DNA of 64,000 bases, from positions 310,001 to 374,000 of the forward strand of contig NZ_QPNC01000019.1 of the NCBI RefSeq assembly GCF_003386285.1, read 5' to 3'. The first letter of the stretch is position 1; each line of letters opens with the position of its first letter. The notes under the pieces were generated by a model that saw nothing but the letters and a program-made list of their open reading frames with translations, was not told the origin of the DNA and ran no database searches. The translations under genes and the position numbers were made by a program. Source of the stretch: Nocardiopsis sp. FIRDI 009 (GTDB taxonomy: Bacteria > Actinomycetota > Actinomycetes > Streptosporangiales > Streptosporangiaceae). Shown one piece after another: positions 16,706 to 26,041 of this stretch.

Positions 16706-18304
16706 TCATCGGGCGGCGGTCCGGGAGTCCACGGTGCGCAGCGAGCCCTCCTCGAGCATGCGGGTGAGCTGGACGCGCTGGACCTTCCACGTCGAGGTGC
16801 GGGGCAGGTCGGTGAAGGGGACGTGCAGCGGGTCGGCCATGGGCGGCATGTCCTGGACCGCCTTCCGCCAGCGGTCCTGGTCCAGGGGTGCGTCCTTGCG
16901 GGTGCAGACGATGGGGACGGGGGTGTTGTCGGGGCCCTTGACGATCACCACCTCCAGGAGTTCGTCGAGGCTCGACATCAGCACGTCCTCCAGTTCGAGG
17001 TTGCTGTCGATGCTGTCGATCTGGTCGATGTCGCGGTCGATGAGGAAGAGCATCCCCCACCGGTTGAGGTAGCCCATGTCCCCCAGGCGCCACCACGATC
17101 CGTTCAGTTGGGAGCGGTAGCGTCCGTCCTCGCCCAGGTAGGTCAGGACCCGGCCGCGGCTGCGCACCTCCAGGTGCCCGGCCTCGCCCCGGCGTACCGG
17201 TTTGCCGTCCTCGCCCACGGCCCTGACCTTGATGAAGCCCGGCAGGGGGAAGCCCACGCACCGTCCGTCGGTCTCCTGCGCGCTGCGCGGCGTGTACCAC
17301 CAGCCCGAGATCGGTCCGGTCTCGCTCTGCCCGTACAGCTGCACCATCAGCGGGTTGCGGCGTCGGGAGGCTCCCAGCAGCCGCTGGATGGTCCGCGGGT
17401 GGATGGCGTCGAAGGTCGTGCTGTAGTAGCGGACGCTGGCCAGCGGGGCGCCCGGGGCGTCGACCAGGTCCTCCCACTGGATGAAGTTGTTGGGGTGGGT
17501 CTCCACCAGCCCGGGGCGGGTGCGGGTGAAGATGGGGCCGATGACGTCGGGGTCGGGGTCGACCAGGATGTCCAGCGGGTTGCCGTAGTTGAGGAACACC
17601 CCCAGGGAGTGGAAGAAGCGCGAGTGCACGAAGGACATGCACAGCGCGACCCGTTCGCGCCGCCGGACGGGCCAGGCGATGATCTGCTGGGGCAGCAGGC
17701 GGTGGAAGATGGTCTGCGCGGTGTGGACCATCAGCTTGGACACGCCCGTGGTGCCGGAGGTGTGGGTGATCAGCGCGGGCTGGCTCGGGTGCATGCGCAC
17801 CGGGTCCCGGCGGGGAGCGTCGTCCAGGCCCGCCAGCAGCAGACCGGTGGGGTGCTCGCGGGTCCCGGCCACCAGGACCCGGCGGGTCAGCTTCTCCAGG
17901 TTCAGGTCGGCCAGGTCTCCGTCGATCTTGTCGGCGTCGGTGACCAGCCAGGGCTGGTCCAGCCGCCGCAGGAGTTCGTCGATGATCTGGCCGCTGAGCG
18001 CGGGTGAGAGGGTGACGGGCACGGCGCCGATCCTGGCGGCGGCGCAGGCGATCAGCGCGATGTCGAAGTTCGCGCTCTTGTGGACGGCGATCCGCTCGGC
18101 CGGGCGCACCCCGGCCTCCCACAGTCGGGCGGCGAGGTCGTCGACGACGTCGGCCAGGGCCGCGTAGGTCAGGTCGCGTCCGCGCTCGGGGAAGGTGGCC
18201 AGCGGCTGGTCGAGGGTGACCGGGGTGGAGCCGAACTTGGCCGCGGCGTTCTCGAACAGCTGGCCGAGGTAGAAGGCGCGTTCGGGCAGGAGTCGGTTGA
18301 GCAT
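16706..18304 (-). CDS. ANL-superfamily acyl/aryl-CoA ligase, copy 1
   Basis: Predicted 532-residue adenylate-forming enzyme. The P-loop THTSGTTGVSKLM is near residue 176, the YGQSETGP motif (A5) near 317, WRLGDMGYLN (A7) near 405, and the hinge LIDRDIDQIDS replaces the usual DRxKD. The C-terminal catalytic lysine is retained in TSTWKVQRVQL. It activates a carboxylic acid with ATP, giving an adenylate and usually a CoA thioester; the substrate cannot be read from sequence. Aromatic acids made by the cluster or a fatty acid are both possible. It lies 75 bp before the hydroxylase gene and 54 bp after the second ligase gene in the same operon. Start ATG with AAGGA ribosome site. Confidence 0.82.
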   Translation of the reverse strand: MLNRLLPERAFYLGQLFENAAAKFGSTPVTLDQPLATFPERGRDLTYAALADVVDDLAARLWEAGVRPAERIAVHKSANFDIALIACAAARIGAVPVTLSPALSGQIIDELLRRLDQPWLVTDADKIDGDLADLNLEKLTRRVLVAGTREHPTGLLLAGLDDAPRRDPVRMHPSQPALITHTSGTTGVSKLMVHTAQTIFHRLLPQQIIAWPVRRRERVALCMSFVHSRFFHSLGVFLNYGNPLDILVDPDPDVIGPIFTRTRPGLVETHPNNFIQWEDLVDAPGAPLASVRYYSTTFDAIHPRTIQRLLGASRRRNPLMVQLYGQSETGPISGWWYTPRSAQETDGRCVGFPLPGFIKVRAVGEDGKPVRRGEAGHLEVRSRGRVLTYLGEDGRYRSQLNGSWWRLGDMGYLNRWGMLFLIDRDIDQIDSIDSNLELEDVLMSSLDELLEVVIVKGPDNTPVPIVCTRKDAPLDQDRWRKAVQDMPPMADPLHVPFTDLPRTSTWKVQRVQLTRMLEEGSLRTVDSRTAAR

Positions 18305-18358
18305 GTCCGTCCTTGTGGGGTGTTGGGGGTGGATGGGGGCGTCACCGTCGGGGGCGGG

Positions 18359-19828
18359 TCACCAGGTGCCCTGGCGGACCCGGAAGCGCTGGATCTTTCC
18401 GGTGGCGGTGCGTGGGAGCACGTCGACCAGTTCGACGGTGCGCGGCACCTTGAAGGGGGCCAGGCGGGAGCCGGCCAGGGAGAGCAGCTCGGTGGTGAGG
18501 GTCTGGGGTTCGGGCGCGGTGGGGGAGGCGACGACGAAGGCGCGCAGTCGGCTGGCGCCGCGCTCGTCGGGGATGGAGGCGACCGCCACGTCGCGCACGC
18601 CGGGGTGTTCGCCCAGGACCTGCTCGACCTCCAGCGGGGACATGGTGATCCCGCCGACCATCTCCAGGTCGTCGGTGCGCCCCAGGTGCGTGTAGGTGCC
18701 GTCCGGGTTGCGCACGGCCCGGTCGCGGGTGGCCAGCCAGCCCTCGACCAGGGTTCGTCCGGTCTCCTCGGGCAGGCCGAGGTACCCGGGCATCACGCTG
18801 GGTCCGCGGGCCCACAGCTCGCCCTCCTCGCCGACGGCGACCTCGGCGCCGTGCTTGTCGCGCACCTGCAGGGTGAACCCCGGCACCGGGGTGCCGATGG
18901 TGCCCGCGACGTTGTCGTCGACGCCGTTGGCGCACATGGCGTGTCCGGCCTCGGTGGAGCCGAGCTGGTCCAGGACGGGGACGCCGAGGAAGTCGGTGAA
19001 GCGTTCCCCGAAGGCGGGGGACAGCTTCTCCCCCGCCGAGACGGCCACCCGCAGGCTGGCGAAGTCGGCCGGGTCGGTGTCGCCGACCAGTCGGGCGTAG
19101 GAGGAGGGGACGCCGTAGAGGGCGGTGACGCCGTGGCGGCGCACCAGCTCGGCCACCCGGCCGGGGCTGGGGCGCTCGGGGGTGAGCACCGCCGATCCGC
19201 CGGAGAACAGGGGGAAGGCCAGCGCGTTGCCGAACCCGTAGGCGAAGAAGAGCTTGGACACCGACAGGGTCACGTCCTGGGGTCCCAGACGCAGCCGGGC
19301 GCGCCCGAACGCGGCGTGGTAGAAGGACGGGTCGGTGTGGCGGTGCACCACACCCTTGGGCCGTCCGGTGGTGCCGGAGGTGTACTGGATGTACAGCGGG
19401 GTGTCGGCGCCCACCGGGTGGGCCCACCCGGCCGGGGCGCGCCGGGCCGCCGCGACCAGTTCGACGTCGCGCAGGGTCTCCAGGCCCGCGAACCGGTCGG
19501 CGGTCTCCTCCCCCGCCACGACGTGGGAGACGCCGGCGTCGGCGACGATGAAGTCGTGGTCGGCGACGGGCAGCGCGGGGTTGGTCAGCACCGCGGTGGC
19601 GCCCAGCCGGGCGGTGGCCAGGAACGCCGTCACCCAGGCGATCCCGTCCGGGACCGCGACCAGGACCCGGGCGCCGGGGCGCACACCCCGGTCGGCCAGG
19701 ACGGTGGCGGCGCGGGCCGCCAGGTCGTGCACCTGGGCGTGGGTCCAGGTCTGGTCCCCCTCGTGGAAGGCCGGGCGGTGCGGCCAGCGCGCCTGGGCGA
19801 GTTCCTGCAGTTCGGTGGCGATGTTCAC
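18359..19828 (-). CDS. Benzoate/4-hydroxybenzoate-CoA-ligase-like ANL enzyme, copy 2
   Basis: Predicted 489-residue adenylate-forming ligase with close resemblance to benzoate- and 4-hydroxybenzoate-CoA ligases: YTSGTTGRPKGVVHRH (P-loop, about residue 150), LFFAYGFGNALAFPL, QLGSTEAGH (A5), and the end PRTATGKIQRFRVR with the catalytic lysine. It likely activates an aryl carboxylate as AMP ester and CoA thioester. Given a chorismate-lyase-like gene in the cluster, 4-hydroxybenzoate or a hydroxylated derivative is the best substrate guess (inference). GTG start at 19826-19828 behind GGGAGGGG. It lies 40 bp after the PabAB gene. Confidence 0.85.
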   Translation of the reverse strand: MNIATELQELAQARWPHRPAFHEGDQTWTHAQVHDLAARAATVLADRGVRPGARVLVAVPDGIAWVTAFLATARLGATAVLTNPALPVADHDFIVADAGVSHVVAGEETADRFAGLETLRDVELVAAARRAPAGWAHPVGADTPLYIQYTSGTTGRPKGVVHRHTDPSFYHAAFGRARLRLGPQDVTLSVSKLFFAYGFGNALAFPLFSGGSAVLTPERPSPGRVAELVRRHGVTALYGVPSSYARLVGDTDPADFASLRVAVSAGEKLSPAFGERFTDFLGVPVLDQLGSTEAGHAMCANGVDDNVAGTIGTPVPGFTLQVRDKHGAEVAVGEEGELWARGPSVMPGYLGLPEETGRTLVEGWLATRDRAVRNPDGTYTHLGRTDDLEMVGGITMSPLEVEQVLGEHPGVRDVAVASIPDERGASRLRAFVVASPTAPEPQTLTTELLSLAGSRLAPFKVPRTVELVDVLPRTATGKIQRFRVRQGTW

Positions 19829-19868
19829 CGGTCCCCTCCCTTCGGGGCGGTGGAGTGGGGTCCGCGCA

Positions 19869-21971
19869 TCACCGCACCACCTCGACGGCCCGGTAGGCGC
19901 GCAGCGGAGCGGACGCCTTGAGCAGCATCTCGTCGTACTCGTCGGCGGGGTCGGAGTCCAGGACGATGGCCCCGCCCGCGCCGACCCGCCACCGGTCGCC
20001 GATCCGCACGGCGGTGCGGATGACGATGTTGAGGTCGGCGGCTCCGTTGCAGGAGAGGAACCCCACCGAGCCCGAGTAGACGCCGCGGGCCTCGGTCTCC
20101 AGTTCGTCGATGATCTCCATGGTCCGCAGCTTGGGTGCGCCGGTCATCGACCCGCCGGGGAAGCAGGCGCGGACGCAGTCGATGGCGTCGGCGCCCGGGC
20201 GCAGCCGTCCGCGGATGGTGGACACCAGCTGGTGGACCGTGGCGTAGGACTCGGTGGCCATGAGCCGTGGAACGTGGACGCTGCCCACCTCGCACACCCG
20301 GCCCAGGTCGTTGCGGAGCAGGTCGACGATCATGAGGTTCTCGGCGCGGGTCTTGGCGCTGGCGGCCAGTGAGTCGCGCAGTCGCGCGTCCTCTGCGGGG
20401 GTGGCGCCGCGGGGGACGGTGCCCTTGATCGGTTTGCTCTCCACCTCGCCGTCGCGGGAGACGGTCAAGAAGCGCTCCGGTGAGGAGCCCGCCATCTCCA
20501 TGTCCTGGCCCATGCGCAGGTAGGCGCCGTAGGGGGCCGGGTTGGCCGCGCGCAGCCGGGTGTAGAACCGGTAGCCGTCCTCGACCGCGGGCAGCCAGGC
20601 CGAGGTGGTCAGGCAGATCTCGTAGCTCTCGCCCTCGTGGAGTTTGCGCTGGCAGGCCGCGACGGCGGCCTCGTAGTCGGCTCGGCCGACGGTCAGGTGG
20701 GACTCGATCTCCGCCGGGGACGGGGCGGCCGCGTGGTCGGTGTCGGTGTCGGCGGGTTCGGGTGCGGCGCCGACCAGTGTCTGGATCTCGGCCGCGGTGG
20801 CGTCCAGCCACGCCGTGGCCTGGCCGATGAGCTCGGCGGAGCCGTCGCTCATCGCCACCAGGTAGGTCGCGTCCCGCAGGTGGTCGACCGCCACGAAACG
20901 GTCGGCGAAGACCCACCAGGAGTCCGGGGTGGGCGCCCGGTGCCGGTTGACCGCCCCGCAGTCGGCCTTGAGTTCGTAGCCGAAGTAGCCGACGTAGCCG
21001 CAGGTGAAGTCGAAGGGCAGGTCGTGGCTGTCGACGCGGCGTCGGGCCAGTTCGTTCTTGAGGTAGTCGAAGACGCTGCCGGGCACGCGTCGGGCGGGGG
21101 CGCCGGGGCGCTCGACCTCGACCGCCTGCTCCTCGACCCGGTACCGCACCGTCTCCGAGAGCGGTCCGCTGGCGTCCCCGAGGAAGGAGAAGCGCGACAG
21201 TCCCGGTTCCACGTGCGCGCTGTCGAGCCAGAAGGCGGGCACGTCGGAGTCGGCGAAGAGGCGGGAGAAGACGGCCTGGGTGTCCACCGCCGACTCGACC
21301 ACCCGCAGGTGCAGGAGGTGGCGTCGGCTCTCCCTCCGCGCGGTGGCGTCCTCGGCGGGGGCGGGGCGGCGGCCGTGGCGCCGGCCCTCGTGGTGGGTGG
21401 CCGTCAGGTCGCGGAAGTTCCTCAGCAGCAGGTGTCCGTGGCTGGTCTCGATCGACTCGGGGTGGAACTGGACACCCCACAGCGGGCGCTGCCGGTGGCG
21501 CAGCGCCATCAGCGTGCCGTCCTCGGCCCAGGCGATCGGTTCGAGGGTCGGCGGCAGCGGTTCGGGTACGGCCAGCGAGTGGTAGCGGACCGCCGTGAAG
21601 CCCTGGGGGATTCCCGCGAACAGGTCGTCGCCGGTGTGGGTGACCGCGGTCAGGAAGCCGTGGCGGGGCTGTGGGGCGGGTGCCACCTGGGCGCCCTCGC
21701 CGACGGCGATGCCCTGGTGGCCCAGGCAGACGCCGAGCACGGGCACGGACGCGTTGGCCAGGATCCGCGCCGAGGCGCCGAAGTCCCGGGGGCGGCCGGG
21801 GTGTCCCGGTCCGGGGGAGATGACGATGTTGTCGAAGTCGTCGGTGTCCAGGCGGTCGGCCTCGGGTGAGTCGTTGGTGACGACGACCGGTTCCTCGCCG
21901 TTGACCTCGGCGATGAGCTGGAAGAGGTTGTAGGTGTAGGAGTCGTGGTTGTCGATCAGGAGGGTTCGCAT
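19869..21971 (-). CDS. pabAB: Fused aminodeoxychorismate synthase, PabA-PabB order
   Basis: Predicted 700-residue bifunctional enzyme. Residues 1-190 are a class I glutamine amidotransferase with Cys82 (GVCLGHQG), His170 and Glu172 (VQFHPES), delivering ammonia. The remainder (about 220-700) is a chorismate-binding synthase domain. The motif PIKGT at 514-518 with Lys516 is diagnostic: PabB enzymes carry this lysine, whereas anthranilate synthases have PIAGT. The product is therefore expected to be 4-amino-4-deoxychorismate rather than anthranilate. Domain order (amidotransferase first) matches antibiotic-type PabAB of streptomycetes and differs from PhzE, where it is last. Because housekeeping folate needs little PABA, a fused copy inside a cluster suggests PABA as a natural-product building block. 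Confidence 0.92.
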   Translation of the reverse strand: MRTLLIDNHDSYTYNLFQLIAEVNGEEPVVVTNDSPEADRLDTDDFDNIVISPGPGHPGRPRDFGASARILANASVPVLGVCLGHQGIAVGEGAQVAPAPQPRHGFLTAVTHTGDDLFAGIPQGFTAVRYHSLAVPEPLPPTLEPIAWAEDGTLMALRHRQRPLWGVQFHPESIETSHGHLLLRNFRDLTATHHEGRRHGRRPAPAEDATARRESRRHLLHLRVVESAVDTQAVFSRLFADSDVPAFWLDSAHVEPGLSRFSFLGDASGPLSETVRYRVEEQAVEVERPGAPARRVPGSVFDYLKNELARRRVDSHDLPFDFTCGYVGYFGYELKADCGAVNRHRAPTPDSWWVFADRFVAVDHLRDATYLVAMSDGSAELIGQATAWLDATAAEIQTLVGAAPEPADTDTDHAAAPSPAEIESHLTVGRADYEAAVAACQRKLHEGESYEICLTTSAWLPAVEDGYRFYTRLRAANPAPYGAYLRMGQDMEMAGSSPERFLTVSRDGEVESKPIKGTVPRGATPAEDARLRDSLAASAKTRAENLMIVDLLRNDLGRVCEVGSVHVPRLMATESYATVHQLVSTIRGRLRPGADAIDCVRACFPGGSMTGAPKLRTMEIIDELETEARGVYSGSVGFLSCNGAADLNIVIRTAVRIGDRWRVGAGGAIVLDSDPADEYDEMLLKASAPLRAYRAVEVVR

Positions 21972-22037
21972 CCCAAGCTCTCTAGTCCTGGGCCGCGCGC
22001 CGCTCGCGGCGGTGCGACGGGCCGTGGGGTGGGGCGG

Positions 22038-23441
22038 TCATCCTTGGGCGACCAGCCGGCTGACCGTCTCTGTCACGCGCAGTGCCTGTTTCTCGTTCAG
22101 CCGCGGGTCGCACAGGGTCCGGTATCCGTCGTCGGATGTGACTCCGTCGTCGGGCCCGTCGGTGTCGAGGCATTCGGTGACGTCGTCGTCGGTCGCTTCC
22201 AGGTGCACGCCGCCCGGCCACTCGCCCGCCTCGCGCAGCACCGCGAAGAAGGACTCGATCTCGTGGAGGACCCGCTCGACCCGGCGGGTCTTGCGTCCGG
22301 TCGCGAGTTTTTCGGTGTTGCCGTGCATGGGGTCGCAGACCCACACCAGGTGGTGGCCCGCGTCGCGGACGGCCCGGACCAGCGCGGGCAGGCGGTCACG
22401 GACCCGGTCGGCTCCCATCCGGCAGATCAGGGTGAGCCGTCCGGGGCGCCGGTTGGGGTCCAGCGCGGCGCACAGCGCGACGATCTCCTCCGGTGTGGTG
22501 TTCGGTCCGATCTTGCAGCCGACCGGGTTGGCGATACCGGCGTGGAACTCCACGTGCGCCCCGTCGACGGCGCGGGTGCGCTCCCCGATCCAGGGCATGT
22601 GCGTGGACAGCAGGAACCACTCGCCGGTGCGGGGGTCGCGCCGCACCAGCGGCTCCTCGTAGTCCAGGACCAGGGACTCGTGGCTGGTCCACAGTCCGGT
22701 GTGGGCCCACCCGCCGCGGCTGGTGCGCAGGGTCTCGCCGTAGCCGGCGATGACCGACCGCAGCGATCCGTCCCAGGGCCGGTCGACCGGGTGGAGTCCT
22801 CGTCCCGGTTCCCGGGGGTCCTGGGCCAGGGGGTGGGGCCAGGTGTCGGCCAGTTCGTGTGTGGCCCGCTCGTGGGCGAGGATGTGCAGTTCGTTGAGCA
22901 CGGCGCGGGAGACCCGGTAGGCGGCCAGCAGCCGTTGGGGGTCGGGGGTGCGCGACCGTTCGTCGGGGCGCGGATCGTTGATCAGCTGGCCGCGGAAGGC
23001 GGGCAGTTCCCGGTCGTCGACGATCTCGGTGGGTTTGGAGCGGGGTTTGGCGAACTGTCCGCCGATCCGGCCGACCGCCACGGTCGGCAGGTCGGCGCGG
23101 TCGCTGACCGTCTCGGCCATCCCTCCGATGAGCCGGTGCTTGCCCCGCACCGCCGCCACCCCGGTGGCGTCCATCGGTTCGGCGCAGTCTCCGGCCTGGA
23201 TGAGGAACGCCTGTCCGGCGGCCACCCGGGCCAGGGACGCCTCCAGGCGGCGGACGTCGTCGACCGCCGTCAGGGCGGGCAGGGTGGCGAGCTGTCCCAG
23301 GACGGCGCGCAGTTGCGCCGGGTCCGGCCACGAGGGCTGCTGGTGGATGGGCAGTGCGCGCCAGCGGTCGCGGCGCCAGACCGGGGGGCCGCCGCGCCGC
23401 CTGGCGGGCGCTTCGTCGAGTGCTGGTGATGCCGTGTGCAT
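22038..23441 (-). CDS. Class II DAHP synthase
   Basis: Predicted 467-residue plant/actinobacterial-type 3-deoxy-D-arabino-heptulosonate-7-phosphate synthase, first step of the shikimate pathway from PEP and erythrose 4-phosphate. Seen motifs are QAGDCAEPMDA (metal-binding Cys), VGRIGGQFAKPRSKPTE, NPVGCKIGPNT and VWVCDPMHGNT. Cluster-borne DAHP synthases commonly raise chorismate supply for an aromatic product and often escape feedback control; here it sits between pabAB (66 bp) and the acyl-reductase gene (132 bp). ATG at 23439-23441 with a GAGGAG ribosome site. Confidence 0.93.
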   Translation of the reverse strand: MHTASPALDEAPARRRGGPPVWRRDRWRALPIHQQPSWPDPAQLRAVLGQLATLPALTAVDDVRRLEASLARVAAGQAFLIQAGDCAEPMDATGVAAVRGKHRLIGGMAETVSDRADLPTVAVGRIGGQFAKPRSKPTEIVDDRELPAFRGQLINDPRPDERSRTPDPQRLLAAYRVSRAVLNELHILAHERATHELADTWPHPLAQDPREPGRGLHPVDRPWDGSLRSVIAGYGETLRTSRGGWAHTGLWTSHESLVLDYEEPLVRRDPRTGEWFLLSTHMPWIGERTRAVDGAHVEFHAGIANPVGCKIGPNTTPEEIVALCAALDPNRRPGRLTLICRMGADRVRDRLPALVRAVRDAGHHLVWVCDPMHGNTEKLATGRKTRRVERVLHEIESFFAVLREAGEWPGGVHLEATDDDVTECLDTDGPDDGVTSDDGYRTLCDPRLNEKQALRVTETVSRLVAQG

Positions 23442-23573
23442 GAGTCGGTGCTCCTCGTGGAAGGGGGGTCCCGCCGCCTCCCGGCGCCCTGTGGGAGGGG
23501 CGCCGGGGGTGGGGGTGCGCGGTCGGGCGAAGAGGGTCGGCTCACGGGCCGCGGCCGAGGACGTCGGGTGGCG

Positions 23574-24944
23574 TCAGCTCGGGGGCAGGGCTCGCACGAG
23601 CGCCTTGGGTTCGGTCAGGAAGCCCGCCAGGCTCCCGTCGTGGGGCTGTTCGGGCCGTGAGGTCCAGGGGCGGACGTGGCCCACGACGACCTTGCGGACG
23701 GTCGGCTCGCCGAGGAGCCGGCCGATCAGGTCCTCGCGGTCGCTGAGCACGCTCACCACCAGGGAGTCCCGCAGTGGCGCGGTGTCGTCCTTGTCCTCCC
23801 AGGGGGCGACCACCACGAACGGGAAGGGCAGCTCCGTGCCGACGAGGTCGCCGTGGGTGTCGGTGGTCGAGACGACCAGGGGGCGCATCAGGGTGTGCCC
23901 GTCCTCGGTGCGGGTGACCGGGCCGTCGGGGTAGCGGTGGCTGGAGTGGTCGACGGCGCCGTCGGTCACCCGCTCCAGGTACTCGCGCATGGGTTCGGCG
24001 GTGTCCTCGCCGATGGCCGGGAGCGCGGCGTCGGGGTGGGTGGGTGCCAGCGTCGGCAGTTCGGCCAGGCGCTCGGCCAGGCGGTCGGCCAGTGCGACGT
24101 GGTCGCCGTGGACCAGGACCGCCGAGATGTTGTTGCAGCGTACGCCTCCGTCGTCGGCGATCCAGTCCACCAGTCGCTCGACGAGCGCGTCCGTGAGGGG
24201 GACGTCGACCAGCGCCTTGCTGTTGCCGGGTCCGCGGACCAGGACGTCGTCGCGGCTGCCCCAGCGGGCCACCGCGTCGGGGCCGCCGTAGACCAGTCCC
24301 AGGTCGGCCTGGGTGATGAGGTGTTCGCCGATCTCGTGGCCGCCCGGTAGCAGGCTGATCTTGTCGCCGGGCAGTCCGGCGGCCAGGAGCGCGGCGACCA
24401 GGCGTCGGGGGGTGAACGGGTCGCGGCTGCCGGGCCGGACCAGGACGCCGTAGCCGAGGGAGAGCGCCCGCACCCAGGACACGTTGGGTTCGGGGTGGTT
24501 GTTGGGGACGACCGCGGCCAGCAGGGCGCCGCGCGGCACCCAGCGGGTCTCGAACCCGGGGACGGCGAAGGGGGCGGGCAGTTCGGATCGGTTGAGCAGG
24601 TCGACCCGGCCGAGGTTCTCCTCGATGCCCCGGCTCGCCCGTTCGATGGCTCCGATCGGGGCTCCGGTGGCGGCGCTGACCCGCTGTCGGTACTCCTGGG
24701 GGCTCTCCCCCTCCAGGTCGGCGTGGGCGAAGAGGCGGCCCGCCTCGGCGAAGACGTCGGGGTCGGGCGCGGTGCGGTCGGCGGCCGAGCGCATCCGGTT
24801 GACGGCGGCCTGGGCGAGCAGGCGGGGGGCCAGTCCGACCTGCGCCAGTGTGGTTCCGTCCAGGGCCCGCAGCTGGGTGCGGTCCCGGCTGGGGGTGGGG
24901 TCTCCGCAGATGACGGGGTCGATCCGGGTGGGGGCGGTGTCCAT
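23574..24944 (-). CDS. GriC/LuxC-like acyl reductase (carboxylic acid reductase subunit)
   Basis: Predicted 456-residue member of the aldehyde dehydrogenase superfamily, of the LuxC/GriC kind that reduces an activated acyl group to an aldehyde with NAD(P)H. The probable catalytic cysteine is Cys270 in DGGVRCNNISAVLV, and VVPNNHPEPNVSWVRAL resembles the cofactor-binding entry. In Streptomyces griseus, GriC with GriD forms a reductase that turns 3-amino-4-hydroxybenzoate into its aldehyde for grixazone. Here the same two-gene arrangement occurs. The ATG shares its A with the TGA of the preceding gene (TGATG), so the pair is tightly coupled. The substrate is inferred to be an amino- or hydroxybenzoate made by the cluster. 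Confidence 0.75.
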   Translation of the reverse strand: MDTAPTRIDPVICGDPTPSRDRTQLRALDGTTLAQVGLAPRLLAQAAVNRMRSAADRTAPDPDVFAEAGRLFAHADLEGESPQEYRQRVSAATGAPIGAIERASRGIEENLGRVDLLNRSELPAPFAVPGFETRWVPRGALLAAVVPNNHPEPNVSWVRALSLGYGVLVRPGSRDPFTPRRLVAALLAAGLPGDKISLLPGGHEIGEHLITQADLGLVYGGPDAVARWGSRDDVLVRGPGNSKALVDVPLTDALVERLVDWIADDGGVRCNNISAVLVHGDHVALADRLAERLAELPTLAPTHPDAALPAIGEDTAEPMREYLERVTDGAVDHSSHRYPDGPVTRTEDGHTLMRPLVVSTTDTHGDLVGTELPFPFVVVAPWEDKDDTAPLRDSLVVSVLSDREDLIGRLLGEPTVRKVVVGHVRPWTSRPEQPHDGSLAGFLTEPKALVRALPPS

Positions 24945-26041
24945 CAGTACACTCCCTCGATGACCTTGGCGCCGGTTCCGTCCTGGAAGGGGGCGATGTC
25001 GGCGAGGCCGTCCGCGGTGTCGCCGGGCGCCGGGGCGATGCGGATCGCGGTGTCGCGTTCCAGGACGTTGGGCAGGAACATGTCCCGGGCCAGCAGGTGC
25101 ATCAGGACCCGGCCGCGCTCGCCGTAGGCCACGGGAGCGCCCTCGGCGTCGATGACCTCGACCACGGACTGGGGGAAGAAGGGGACGAACACGCAGGGTT
25201 GGGTGTCGTCGTCCAGGCGGGGGCGCTGTGGGGCGATCCCCATGATCGTGTTCCCGTAGATCGCCGCCACCGAGGCGTTGGGGAAGAAGGTGTTCTCGAT
25301 CTGCCACAGGGTCTCGGGGCTGACACTGGTGCCCGCCCACATCAGCCCCTCCAGGCGTTCGGCGACCCGCTCGTACAGGGAGGCGCGGGAGCACAGGGAC
25401 TCCAGTACCGGCGGGGTGATGAACAGGACGCGGATGTCCTGGGAGTCGACGATCAGCTCGACCTGGTCGAGCAGGTACTCGCGGTACTCGGCGGCCAGCT
25501 CGGTCCGGCCCTGGGCCAGGAGCTTCTTGACCCAACGCGGATCGAAGTCGACGGTGAAGCACAGGCCGCCGCGGGACGCGGCCAGGTGTTTGATGGTGCG
25601 GCCGACCACGTGCGGGCCGGTGGGGCCCACGTGCAGCCAGTTGCCCTCCTCGGGGAAGCCGTGTTGGCTCAGCACCCGGCCGACCCAGTCCACGTTGCGT
25701 CCCCGGGACAGGCTGTCGACCACCCGTTTGGGGGCGCCGGTGGTGCCGCCCGACTCGAACACCTCGAAGGGGGACCCGTGGGCTCCCGTGGGGACGAGGT
25801 CCTCGGCGCGGACCGTGCGCAGGTCGTCGCTCAGGTCGGGGAAGCGGCGCAGGTCGCCCAGTTCCTTGACGTCGGCGATCGGGTCGAAGCCCAGGTGTGG
25901 GGCCCGCTCCAGCCAGAAGGGCGACCCCGTGGCCGGGGAGAAGTGCCATTCCAGGATCGCGCGCAGGTAGGCGTCGGGGTCGGCCGCGGCCTGGGAGGCC
26001 GTCCAGCCGTCCAGCAGCTCGTGCATGCGTGCCTCCGTCAT
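24944..26041 (-). CDS. GriD/LuxE-like acyl-activating (acyl-protein synthetase) enzyme
   Basis: Predicted 365-residue enzyme of the LuxE / short ANL type. The nucleotide-binding motif ESGGTTGAPKRVV is near residue 95, WAGTSVSPET near 240, and IYGNTIMG near 262. It lacks the C-terminal ANL lysine domain, as LuxE proteins do. It would activate a carboxylate with ATP and hand the acyl group to the partner reductase encoded next. GriD has this role in grixazone biosynthesis. The ATG at 26039-26041 overlaps the stop of the upstream oxidase gene as ATGA, and its own stop overlaps the reductase start, making a three-gene coupled block. Confidence 0.75.
   Translation of the reverse strand: MTEARMHELLDGWTASQAAADPDAYLRAILEWHFSPATGSPFWLERAPHLGFDPIADVKELGDLRRFPDLSDDLRTVRAEDLVPTGAHGSPFEVFESGGTTGAPKRVVDSLSRGRNVDWVGRVLSQHGFPEEGNWLHVGPTGPHVVGRTIKHLAASRGGLCFTVDFDPRWVKKLLAQGRTELAAEYREYLLDQVELIVDSQDIRVLFITPPVLESLCSRASLYERVAERLEGLMWAGTSVSPETLWQIENTFFPNASVAAIYGNTIMGIAPQRPRLDDDTQPCVFVPFFPQSVVEVIDAEGAPVAYGERGRVLMHLLARDMFLPNVLERDTAIRIAPAPGDTADGLADIAPFQDGTGAKVIEGVY

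Noticed and set aside
23574-26041. Bioluminescence (luxCE) operon
   Set aside because: LuxA, LuxB and LuxD are absent. The aromatic-acid context favours a GriC/GriD-type reductase.
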